64,000 nucleotides of DNA from Novosphingobium album (ex Liu et al. 2023). GTDB taxonomy: Bacteria > Pseudomonadota > Alphaproteobacteria > Sphingomonadales > Sphingomonadaceae. The position numbers were made by a program, and so were the translations under genes. The stretch is taken from contig NZ_JARESE010000015.1 in assembly GCF_029076845.1 (NCBI RefSeq), positions 301,351 to 365,350 of the forward strand. Reading direction: 5' to 3'. Positions within the stretch are counted from its first letter, which is position 1; each line of letters begins with the position of its first letter. Below the pieces are notes generated by a model. It searched no databases. It worked only from the letters and a program-made list of their open reading frames with translations, and was not told where the DNA came from. Shown here in pieces: positions 57,802 to 64,000 of the stretch.

Positions 57802-57877
57802 GGGCCCTTAGCTCAGTCGGTAGAGCAACTGACTTTTAATCAGTAGGTCGCTGGTTCGAACCCAGCAGGGCTCACCA
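57802..57877 (+). tRNA. tRNA-Lys (anticodon TTT)
   Basis: Complete cloverleaf: acceptor GGGCCCT with AGGGCTC (one G-U), D-arm AGCTCAGTCGG, anticodon stem ACTGA/TCAGT around CTTTTAA (TTT at 57835-57837), T-arm GCTGG-TTCGAAC-CCAGC, discriminator A and encoded CCA. The sequence to the right changes character, which suggests this gene is the integration site of the island that follows. Confidence 0.97.
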
Positions 57878-58407
57878 TCTTTTCAACGACTTATGTGGAA
57901 TCGGTGCGGCAGCGATCAGGCTGTCGCGCATTCTGGTAATCATATAGCAATCAGACGGCTGGATTTCGCGATTTGGCAGGCAACCACAGTTCGTTCACTG
58001 GGCTGTGCCATTCCATGTCGAAGGTGTTGATCGAGGTGGTTTGTGATCGTCCGGGCATGACGTCCATGCAACCAACTACTGTGCTGATCCGGGACGGGCG
58101 GGCAGGTAGAAAAAGAATCCCTTTTTCCAGAGAGGCCCAAAGGGGGTTTTGATCTTACCCAAGGGTTGGGGGCTTGATGGTTGCTCGCAGAATTTTTCTG
58201 TGGGTTTTTTGTGAGGGACTATCCAAAAGGCGTGATTTTCGGAGCAGCCGGAATTTCAGATATCATCGTTAGCCGTCACCAAGGCAACATGGCTCGCGGA
58301 TGAAAGCGCACAGAGCGTCGCGCGCGTCCTGCGCATCATCGTGCACGCCCGGCGAGTAGACGCCCTGACCAGCCCGCTCGATGCTCTCCTTCTTGTGAAC
58401 TGGCGGC
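57878..58407. other. Island left flank without a supported gene
   Basis: A 530-base AT-richer stretch. A GAAAAAG-AATCC-CTTTTTC hairpin is at 58109-58127 and several G- or T-runs lie at 58140-58210. Short reading frames have no ribosome-binding site or recognisable protein. On the minus strand 58269-58420 is open just downstream of the XRE gene but lacks a start codon; it may be a remnant. No integrase is seen here. Confidence 0.6.
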
Positions 58408-58653
58408 CTAAATCTCAGCCACGATCATCAAAGAAGCAATGGAAGTCGATAGAGCGTCCGCTATTCTCGCCACATTGAGCAAACTGACATTTCTTTCGCC
58501 GCGCTCGATCTTGCCCATATGACTGCGGTCGATTCCGGCGGCATCCGCGAGCGCTTCCTGCGACAGTCCTCGTTCCGAACGCACGGCGCGGATTGCCAGG
58601 CCCAGCCTCCTTAGGCGACCCTCCGTGTCGGTCTTGATGGACTGGCGTGGCAC
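58408..58653 (-). CDS. XRE-family HTH transcriptional regulator
   Basis: 81 residues from a GTG at 58653. It is almost only a helix-turn-helix: AIRAVRSERGLSQEALADAAGIDRS, then HMGKIERGERNVSLLNVARIADAL. It resembles phage-type repressors and plasmid regulators. A bulged inverted repeat (CAGTTGCGC / GCGCACTG, 58661-58680) sits directly upstream, so autoregulation and control of the divergent exported protein gene are plausible. It could be the island's repressor. Confidence 0.85.
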   Translation of the reverse strand: MPRQSIKTDTEGRLRRLGLAIRAVRSERGLSQEALADAAGIDRSHMGKIERGERNVSLLNVARIADALSTSIASLMIVAEI

Positions 58654-58660
58654 CCATTTT

Positions 58661-58680
58661 CAGTTGCGCTGGGCGCACTG
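58661..58680. promoter_or_regulatory. Candidate operator between divergent genes
   Basis: CAGT-T-GCGC then TGG then GCGC-ACTG: a 20-base inverted repeat with one bulged T, 8 bases upstream of the XRE start and 45 bases before the exported protein start. Its position and symmetry fit a dimeric repressor site. Confidence 0.45.
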
Positions 58681-58724
58681 ATAGGCCACGGTATTTACGA
58701 CCTATTTGGAAGGCCGATCAGCCA

Positions 58725-59102
58725 ATGAAGTTAACTCTTGCCGCTGCAGCCTCGCTCTCCATCGTAGGCATCTCGGGCTTCTCGAGTGTGGCCGAAGCCC
58801 AGATGGGTGAATTGCTGCAACGGAAATGCGATATTCTTCAGCAGCAGGCGGATGCGGAAACTGTGCGCGCGGAAGCGGCGCGGTCTCAAGCCGAAGCGCA
58901 GGCGCAAGCCGCTCGCACGGCTACCTCAATAAACACTGGATCGACTTATACGCCGCCGCAGCCGCCCACCTTCATCAACAGGCCATTGGGTACCAATGAC
59001 GTGCTGGCCGGCTCGCATTCGCCTACCTGCACGCTCGGCAATGGCGTACATATCGCCACCAGTACCAGCACACTGAACGGGGGCGATTGTCGGAGCCGAT
59101 AG
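58725..59102 (+). CDS. Island exported protein with coiled-coil segment
   Basis: 125 residues from the ATG at 58725. A signal peptide (LTLAAAASLSIVGISGFSSVAEA) is followed by a helical, Gln/Ala-rich stretch (LQQQADAETVRAEAARSQAE), then a Pro/Thr-rich linker and a small C-terminal domain with cysteines in SPTCTLGNG and NGGDCRSR. I know no family. It may be periplasmic or surface-exposed. The codon and base composition is less GC-rich than the host genes. Confidence 0.65.
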   Translation: MKLTLAAAASLSIVGISGFSSVAEAQMGELLQRKCDILQQQADAETVRAEAARSQAEAQAQAARTATSINTGSTYTPPQPPTFINRPLGTNDVLAGSHSPTCTLGNGVHIATSTSTLNGGDCRSR

Positions 59103-59141
59103 GCAGGCATCAAACGCGCATGGGCGAATGACCCATTTCGC

Positions 59142-59588
59142 ATGACATGGTCACGATATGGGGGACTGACGGCTATGCTGGCGGCTAAGAAAAAAGCTTC
59201 TCTGTTCATCCTAGTTGGCGCCGGCGTTGGCATAGGGGCGACACTTGGCGCTCTGGGCTTTGCTATCGCGGATCATCTTCAAAATGCCGCTCCGCGGCCC
59301 GCTGAGCAGGAGAAGCAGGCGGCCGTTCCAGCCCCGCCGGCGCGGTGGATGCTGACATATAACGGTTCCATCGTCTTGGGGGAGAAATTCAAAACTGAAA
59401 CGGAATGCGAGCGAGCAAGAGGTCAATACGTCCAAGCAACAGTGGCCAGAGCGCGCGCGACCATTCAGGAGACTTGGGGGAAAGGGTACACAGGCTATGA
59501 GCGGCCATATTATGAAGCGGACGTAGCCAGAGGCCAAACGCTGATCCGTGAAGCAGAGGCGGCTTATTGCCAGTCCTACAGCCTTTAG
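59142..59588 (+). CDS. Island membrane-anchored protein
   Basis: 148 residues from the ATG at 59142 (or 137 from 59175). One hydrophobic N-terminal segment (ASLFILVGAGVGIGATLGALGFAI) is followed by a Pro-linked soluble region with a Tyr/Arg-rich helix (QATVARARATIQETWGKGYTGYERP) and two cysteines (ECERAR, AYCQSYS). Probably a single-pass or signal-anchor protein facing the periplasm. It lies 39 bases after the previous gene and may be cotranscribed. Function unknown. Confidence 0.6.
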   Translation: MTWSRYGGLTAMLAAKKKASLFILVGAGVGIGATLGALGFAIADHLQNAAPRPAEQEKQAAVPAPPARWMLTYNGSIVLGEKFKTETECERARGQYVQATVARARATIQETWGKGYTGYERPYYEADVARGQTLIREAEAAYCQSYSL

Positions 59589-59625
59589 CCGTTTGTTGGG
59601 ATGACTGGAGCAATCTTGGTGCGGC

Positions 59626-59916
59626 TCATCGACCGATCCCCGGCGGCATCCAGTACCGGTGATACTGCCCCCGGCTCGACCATTTGCGCCGACGCTGCCA
59701 GCCGTGACGGAGCAGGATCGAGCTGATATACCGGCCCTGCGTATTCAGCGCCCGCTCCAGTTCGATCATGCTGTATGGACGAATTCGGCTGATTTCCGGC
59801 TGACTATCCAACCATTGGATAAATCGCGCTTCCAAGGGGGAATTGGATAGTTGCTGTTTGGTGGATAGATCGGCATCGATGCTTCGCTGTAGCGACTTTG
59901 TGTAGGCTGACGACAC
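59626..59916 (-). CDS. Small basic protein, possible DNA-binding domain
   Basis: 96 residues. Two helices (PLEARFIQWLDSQPEISRI) then a Tyr/Arg/Lys-rich C-terminus (RYISSILLRHGWQRRRKW and GQYHRYWMPPG) that resembles the winged-helix tail of phage primase and VapE-like replication proteins. No ATPase motif. It is encoded on the same strand as the primase and about 245 bases downstream. It could be a detached domain or a regulator. Confidence 0.55.
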   Translation of the reverse strand: MSSAYTKSLQRSIDADLSTKQQLSNSPLEARFIQWLDSQPEISRIRPYSMIELERALNTQGRYISSILLRHGWQRRRKWSSRGQYHRYWMPPGIGR

Positions 59917-60160
59917 TGAAATTCTCCTGGAATTCGCTGGTGGTTAGGCCGTGATGACTGCGCGGCAGTGTGAACAATCCAAAATGATCCAGAAATCGCA
60001 TCTTACTGGATAGCCCTGATCCACGTTCACTTTGAAGCAGGGCTGGTAGGGTGACTTTTGAAGTGTTTTCAATAAAGTCCTCACGGGAAATTCATGAGAG
60101 TACTTTTACGCAAATACCCCTCAAAGGCGCCCTACTCGCCCTGCCCTCTGCACCACCCCG

Positions 60161-62572
60161 TCACGGCAGCGCGCGCAGGCCGGAGTAGAAGCGCGACCCG
60201 TTGCTCCTGCTGATCAGGAACCCCCGCTCTCCGAGCCGCCGGGTGAAGGCGGTCTTGGTTCCGGGTTTGAGACCGTTGCCGCCGCACCAGCCGGTCCACT
60301 TGTCGAAGAGCAGCGTGTCCGGCGTGCGCCCGGACGGGTCGGCCACTGTGCAGTCGGTCAGAAACTCGCCGAGCAGGTCGCTCTCGCTCCTGTACTGCTG
60401 CCGCTCGGAAACGATCGCCGGGCTGAGCGCGAGGCTGCCGGAAGCAAGGTAGCGGCGCGCACCCTCGATCATCCACCGCAGGATGCCATTGCGCTCGGCC
60501 CAGAGCTTGGTTTCGAGGTGCGGGTCGCGCTGCGTGCCCTCAAACTTCTGCCGGAAGGGCAACACGACAACCCTGCGCCAGATACCGTCGTCGTCGCCCC
60601 TGATGATCGGCTTGTGGTTCGTTCGCACCCAGACCGTGAAACGCGGATCGAAGGTGAAGAACTCGCCGTAGAGATGCCGTGCCGAGATGGGCTCGCGCCC
60701 TGCCAGCGCCTTCACCGTCTGCTCGTCCAGATACATCCCGCCGGGCAACTCGTTGACCGAGACCAGCCGTGCACCCTCCAGCATGGCGATGTCGCCCCGT
60801 GCGCTATTGTCGTCACTGCGGCGCGCGGCGAGCAGGGAATGGGGCGCGACCCTGCTGTACCCGCCGGCGATCCTGCTGACGATGTTGCCGAAGATCGACT
60901 TGCCGTTGGCCCCGGAGCCGATGCAGAAGACGATAATCTCCTCCGTATTCAGGCCGGTGAGCGTGTACCCCAGCAGCCGCTGCACCGCGTCGACTGTCGC
61001 CTGATCGCCGGCAAACACCTCCGCCATGAACTGGAGCCAGCGCGAGCATGGCGTCAGATCATAGTCGGCTGCGCAGTGCCGCGTGATGAGCAGGTCCGGA
61101 CGGTTGGTGATCAGCACGCCCGACCGCAGGTTCACGACGCCATTGTCGACGCCTATCAGCTCGGGATCGGCGTCTAGGTCGGCCGGACGAGCTGACATGT
61201 TCGGTTCCGACTGCGCGAGTTCCAAAGCGGCCCTGAGGCGCGTTAGATTATGCGCTGCCACCGCGTCCTTGACGCGCGCCTTGCCTCGATCCGGGTCCAC
61301 TGCATGGCTGGCTGCAGCGTCGGCCAGCATGGCTTGCACGGCTGTCTTCGCCGCCTCGATTTCCTGCCCCTGATCGCACAGAACCCAGTGACCAGCGGAC
61401 CAGCGGAGCCACTTCCCGTGACCATGTATATAGAGCAACCGACTGCCGAACGTCCTGGCTAGGTACCGAGCGTTGCGAACGTCGCCGTGTTGCGACCAGT
61501 CGACCGGGACGTGCACGGATGCACCAGCGGCGACCGGCACGGACGGAACACCGGGCGCAAGAGGTGGCGCTGGCGACACCGGCGGGACACCGGCAGGCGA
61601 TGCCACGCCCCTTACGAAGTTGTCCTGTACCCCGGAAGCCCGGAGCCTGGCGAAGAACGACGCCGCTGTGATCCCTCCCGCGCGCGAGGGGTCGAAGCTT
61701 TTCCAGTCCTGCTCGAATTGCTGAGGGTCGAACGTGCGGCCTTCCTTGCTCCAGTCCCACGCCGCGTCATGTGCCCACGGACCGACGGCGGCGATGCTCC
61801 ACAAGTCGGGCAACCAGTCGGCGCGACCGGCGTCGGGGTTGAAGACGCGCTTTCCGTCCACCGTCACCCTTAGGAGCCTGGCAAGCTCCGCGCGGTTTTC
61901 AGGCGTATCGGCGACCGGCTCGAAGCGCGGGCCGAAGGACTGCGCGGGAAACTGATGCGGCATGGGCGCGTTGGCCTCGGACTTCTTTGCCGGCCCCTTC
62001 GCAAGCTCATCCGTCCACACCTTAAGGAGCGCGGCTGGGATCACGGGCAGCTTACGCCAGTCCCCGGGGCCTCCCCAACGGTAGGGCTGCCCGTTATCAG
62101 GGTGGATAGACGGCGGCAGCACGTCCTGGACGGAATTGCCGCCGCCGTCGGCACAACGGAATTCGAGGATCATGTCGCCGGCTGCGTTCTTGATCTGCAA
62201 GGTCCGAACAGGCGGGATGCCCTCGGGCAGCCGATAGAGCAGCTTGCCCCGATTTTCGCGCCCGGAGTCGATCTCGACGTGATCCGGCGAGGCGATAAGC
62301 TGACCAGTATTCACGCCGCGTGCGAGCAGCCATTCCTTCGCTTGCGGGATATCGTCATAGTCCAGCGCCATCGTGCGGGAGTAGGCGTGGAGCAGGCCCA
62401 CGCCTTCTGTTAGCAAGGCTGCCACCGCCGGGTCGGTGATGGCGTTCTCGGGCCGGTTCCAACCCGGCGCGCTCGGGCCCTTGGTGCCGCGTGGAATCGC
62501 GCACAGTGAGAAGCCATGACGGACATACTCAGCGGCAAAGGCGCCGGTGCCAGTGGGGACGCTAGTTGCCAC
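60161..62572 (-). CDS. Phage/plasmid P4-type primase-helicase
   Basis: 803 residues from a GTG at 62572 with GGGAGA upstream; an ATG at 62611 would overlap the upstream gene by 50 bases. An N-terminal prim-pol-like domain (FAAEYVRHGFSLCAIPRGTK, ...TMALDYDD, with the catalytic Asp pair), a linker, then the D5 helicase: Walker A IGSGANGKSIFG with Lys558, and ALAGREPISARHLYGEFF and VWVRTNHKPIIRG...DDGIWRRVVVLPF. It would prime and unwind a mobile element's origin. Family well known in satellites, phages and plasmids. Confidence 0.93.
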   Translation of the reverse strand: MATSVPTGTGAFAAEYVRHGFSLCAIPRGTKGPSAPGWNRPENAITDPAVAALLTEGVGLLHAYSRTMALDYDDIPQAKEWLLARGVNTGQLIASPDHVEIDSGRENRGKLLYRLPEGIPPVRTLQIKNAAGDMILEFRCADGGGNSVQDVLPPSIHPDNGQPYRWGGPGDWRKLPVIPAALLKVWTDELAKGPAKKSEANAPMPHQFPAQSFGPRFEPVADTPENRAELARLLRVTVDGKRVFNPDAGRADWLPDLWSIAAVGPWAHDAAWDWSKEGRTFDPQQFEQDWKSFDPSRAGGITAASFFARLRASGVQDNFVRGVASPAGVPPVSPAPPLAPGVPSVPVAAGASVHVPVDWSQHGDVRNARYLARTFGSRLLYIHGHGKWLRWSAGHWVLCDQGQEIEAAKTAVQAMLADAAASHAVDPDRGKARVKDAVAAHNLTRLRAALELAQSEPNMSARPADLDADPELIGVDNGVVNLRSGVLITNRPDLLITRHCAADYDLTPCSRWLQFMAEVFAGDQATVDAVQRLLGYTLTGLNTEEIIVFCIGSGANGKSIFGNIVSRIAGGYSRVAPHSLLAARRSDDNSARGDIAMLEGARLVSVNELPGGMYLDEQTVKALAGREPISARHLYGEFFTFDPRFTVWVRTNHKPIIRGDDDGIWRRVVVLPFRQKFEGTQRDPHLETKLWAERNGILRWMIEGARRYLASGSLALSPAIVSERQQYRSESDLLGEFLTDCTVADPSGRTPDTLLFDKWTGWCGGNGLKPGTKTAFTRRLGERGFLISRSNGSRFYSGLRALP

Positions 62573-62930
62573 AGTTTGTCTCCCCGGCGGGATACCAGTC
62601 CCCCAACGCAATCGGAATCAGTTCAGCAGCGAGGTAATAGCAACGCCTCGCCTCATAGGCGCCCTCGGCCAAAATGCGCATATCGGCCAAGGGGATGACA
62701 TTCTCGGTCGCCAATTCATGCACAGCGACTTCATAATCGTGCTGCGTCACCAGTGCCTGCACCCTCAGTACCGCAAGGGAATTGAGCTTGGCCATCGTCA
62801 CGTGGCCAGCGACGGTTTCCCGCCACAGCATGTGACGATGGGCAACGGCGATGGATTCGGGGCGTTCATAAAACTGCTTCAAGCGTTCGGCCAACTGGCG
62901 TTCGCTGTCAGACTGTCCGGGGGCGCTCAC
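62562..62930 (-). CDS. Island protein of unknown function
   Basis: 122 residues, all-helical by eye: LAERLKQFYERPESIAVAHR and ELATENVIPLADMRILAEGA, then a Tyr/Cys-containing tail. Start overlaps the HTH gene stop by four bases and its end overlaps the primase GTG by 11 bases, so it is part of one replication operon. No motif assigned. Confidence 0.72.
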   Translation of the reverse strand: MSAPGQSDSERQLAERLKQFYERPESIAVAHRHMLWRETVAGHVTMAKLNSLAVLRVQALVTQHDYEVAVHELATENVIPLADMRILAEGAYEARRCYYLAAELIPIALGDWYPAGETNCGN

Positions 62931-63121
62931 TTCGCACCTCCGTCGCTAGTGGAGCGCACGCGGCGGGTTTCAATCCAGCTATCGAGATCGGCCTTGCGAT
63001 AGCGGACAGCGCCGCCGAGCTTCACGAAGACAGGGCCTTCCCCGCTGATGCGGAAGCGCTCCATCGTCGGCTTGCCCAGGCGCACGTAATCCGCTGCCTC
63101 TCGGGTGTTCAGGATTTCCAA
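62927..63121 (-). CDS. AlpA/excisionase-like HTH protein
   Basis: 64 residues from TTG at 63121 with GGAG spaced 6-7 bases upstream. The HTH_17 layout NTREAADYVRLGKPTMERFR then GPVFVKLGGAVRYRKADLDSW is complete. Such proteins act as excisionases or activators of integrase genes in prophages and satellites. The first gene of the primase operon. A perfect 8-base inverted repeat covers its ribosome-binding site. Confidence 0.88.
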   Translation of the reverse strand: MEILNTREAADYVRLGKPTMERFRISGEGPVFVKLGGAVRYRKADLDSWIETRRVRSTSDGGAK

Positions 63122-63147
63122 TGTCGTCTCCTATCGTTGGACGACAT
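63121..63147 (-). promoter_or_regulatory. Inverted repeat over the HTH gene start
   Basis: ATGTCGTC and GACGACAT (8 bases each, 11-base loop) on the minus strand directly before the TTG start; the loop/right arm includes the ribosome-binding GGAG and the right arm ends in the start codon. It could be a protein operator or an RNA hairpin that limits translation. Confidence 0.5.
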
Positions 63148-63241
63148 CGCAGCTATCCGGTCACCGTGTGCCAAAACGCATGGCCCAAATAGCACACCGC
63201 TGACTCCCGCCCGCGCGAGTGCTGCGGTCGGGTAACCAGCT

Positions 63242-63919
63242 TCAAAGGGTCCGGCTCAGTTCGACCATCTCGCGGGCGTGAAAGCGAAAATACTCAAGAG
63301 CCTGATCTTTGGTCACGGCTCCCCGCTGGCGCAGGTTTGCCGCATGAATATCCGCCATATCTGCTGCAATCTCATTCTGGGCAGGGAAGCTCTCGGGCAT
63401 CTCGATCCAGTTTCGGATAGCAGTGCCCGTTATTGGCTTCGCTTCCCCGTGATCGGCGGTCTTCAGGCTGCAACCAGCATCAGCCAGAATTTCCGCTATG
63501 ACTTTTCGGGCTTCCCGACCGGACATTGATCCTACCTCGGTCAATATTTTCACGGCGGATATAGCGAATCCGCCAAGTACGACGTGCCCGTATCCTTTTT
63601 TTGTTCCAATTATCGGGCGCGTAGCTCTCAGCAAAAGATGCTTGTGTCCACCCCACTTTGCGGCGTGAAATACGCCAATAAGAGACTGCAACATTTTGTG
63701 GACATTATCATTCGGGTCGGGGAAGAGGCCTGCAACTGACGCCAATGCATGAATCACCATATCTTGGGCGTCTCCGGCGTCATCCCTTCTCACAGCGTCG
63801 GTGAATTCACGCGCGCAGTTCTGGAGCAGCGCAATGACTGCCGCCGGACGTTCGTGCTCTTCCAACCCCCAGATCGTGCGCGGGTCGCTCGCAATACTGA
63901 CCTTCTCCCCGCCGCTCAT
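63242..63919 (-). CDS. Island protein of unknown function, start uncertain
   Basis: 225 residues if it starts at the ATG at 63919, but the frame is open to the window edge (… PAIIVAAQPAIVVVAA HKKARAM), and the ATG has no clear ribosome-binding site, so the gene may extend beyond 64000. Helical N-terminus (AVIALLQNCAREFTDAVRRD), a central region with AAKWGGHKHLLLRATRP and a C-terminal helix pair. No family recognised. It may be a regulator or replication accessory on the island; the reason is only context. Confidence 0.68.
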   Translation of the reverse strand: MSGGEKVSIASDPRTIWGLEEHERPAAVIALLQNCAREFTDAVRRDDAGDAQDMVIHALASVAGLFPDPNDNVHKMLQSLIGVFHAAKWGGHKHLLLRATRPIIGTKKGYGHVVLGGFAISAVKILTEVGSMSGREARKVIAEILADAGCSLKTADHGEAKPITGTAIRNWIEMPESFPAQNEIAADMADIHAANLRQRGAVTKDQALEYFRFHAREMVELSRTL

Positions 63920-63940
63920 TGCGCGCGCGCTTTCTTGTGC

Positions 63941-63990
63941 GCGGCGACAACTACGATGGCCGGTTGAGCGGCGACTATGATGGCCGGTAG
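63941..63990. repeat. Imperfect direct repeat near the window edge
   Basis: Two tandem copies of about 25 bases: GCGGCGACAACTACGATGGCC followed by GCGGCGACTATGATGGCC, each continuing GGT. In the minus-strand frame it codes PAIIVAAQ-PAIVVVAA. It may be a small coding duplication or part of a protein-binding site. Confidence 0.6.
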
Positions 63991-64000
63991 GATCGGTTGT

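Noticed and set aside
58269..58420. Open minus-strand frame downstream of the XRE gene (…GQGVYSPGVHDDAQDARDAL…)
   Set aside because: No start codon or ribosome-binding site is visible; only a possible remnant.
57878..64000. Search for a second copy of the tRNA-Lys 3' end (attR) and an integrase
   Set aside because: Neither was found by eye in the window, so no att sites or integrase are annotated.

Overview
This is a GC-rich alphaproteobacterial chromosome segment, most like a sphingomonad (Novosphingobium or a close relative). The assignment is inferred from the protein sequences, the alphaproteobacterial order of the citric-acid-cycle block, the ribosomal superoperon with secY-adk-rpsM-rpsK-rpoA-rplQ, the hisZ/purA and rsmB/SdhAF4-like pairings, and the presence of P450 and amidohydrolase genes. 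It is not from a database match.

Layout. 1-9690: the distal spc and alpha ribosomal operons (rpsH end, rplF, rplR, rpsE, rpmD, rplO, secY, adk, rpsM, rpsK, rpoA, rplQ). A strong terminator and an ankyrin/TonB-C-like lipoprotein gene separate rpmD from rplO. An exported SRPBCC-like gene separates adk from rpsM, which has its own promoter. 9698-15666: exported peptidases (S9 prolyl oligopeptidase, M49-like lipoprotein), two paralogous small exported proteins and a UPF0126/TRIC-like membrane protein. 15670-23720 (minus): mdh-sucD-odhA-odhB-lpdA plus a VOC protein; sucC is not in the cluster. 24009-25611: a small conserved-looking protein and a SleB-type cell-wall hydrolase. 25775-30552: a cobalamin riboswitch in front of a TonB receptor and an ABC importer (btuB-F-C-D), four genes coupled by 4-base or shorter overlaps.

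30563-36567: M3 and M14 peptidases, two DUF4136-like exported proteins, rpmJ (L36, cysteine-free type) and a HAD hydrolase. 36652-37905 is a cytochrome P450. 38057-42126 is a complete Anbu operon: circularly permuted ATP-grasp, alpha-E protein, transglutaminase-like protease and the proteasome-like Anbu subunit. 42214-44953 is a divergent P450/amidohydrolase pair. 45035-57778 is mostly housekeeping: extensin-like protein, serC-serA, hisZ, purA, an L,D-transpeptidase, an SdhAF4-like assembly factor, rsmB, msrA, an exported methyltransferase-like protein, N-carbamoylputrescine amidase and folK.

57802-64000: tRNA-Lys(TTT) marks the left border of an apparent mobile island. The following DNA is more AT-rich and has lost the housekeeping character. 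It carries an XRE-type repressor with a candidate operator, two exported orphan proteins, a small basic protein, a phage/satellite (P4/D5-type) primase-helicase, an AlpA/excisionase-like HTH protein and two unknown proteins. The integrase and the right att site are not in the window and are predicted to lie beyond 64000.

I saw no CRISPR array, no recognisable IS element and no rRNA gene. The most unusual items are the split spc operon with its ankyrin/TonB-C lipoprotein, the Anbu operon, the exported methyltransferase-like protein, the hairpin holding the serA ribosome-binding site, and the island after tRNA-Lys.
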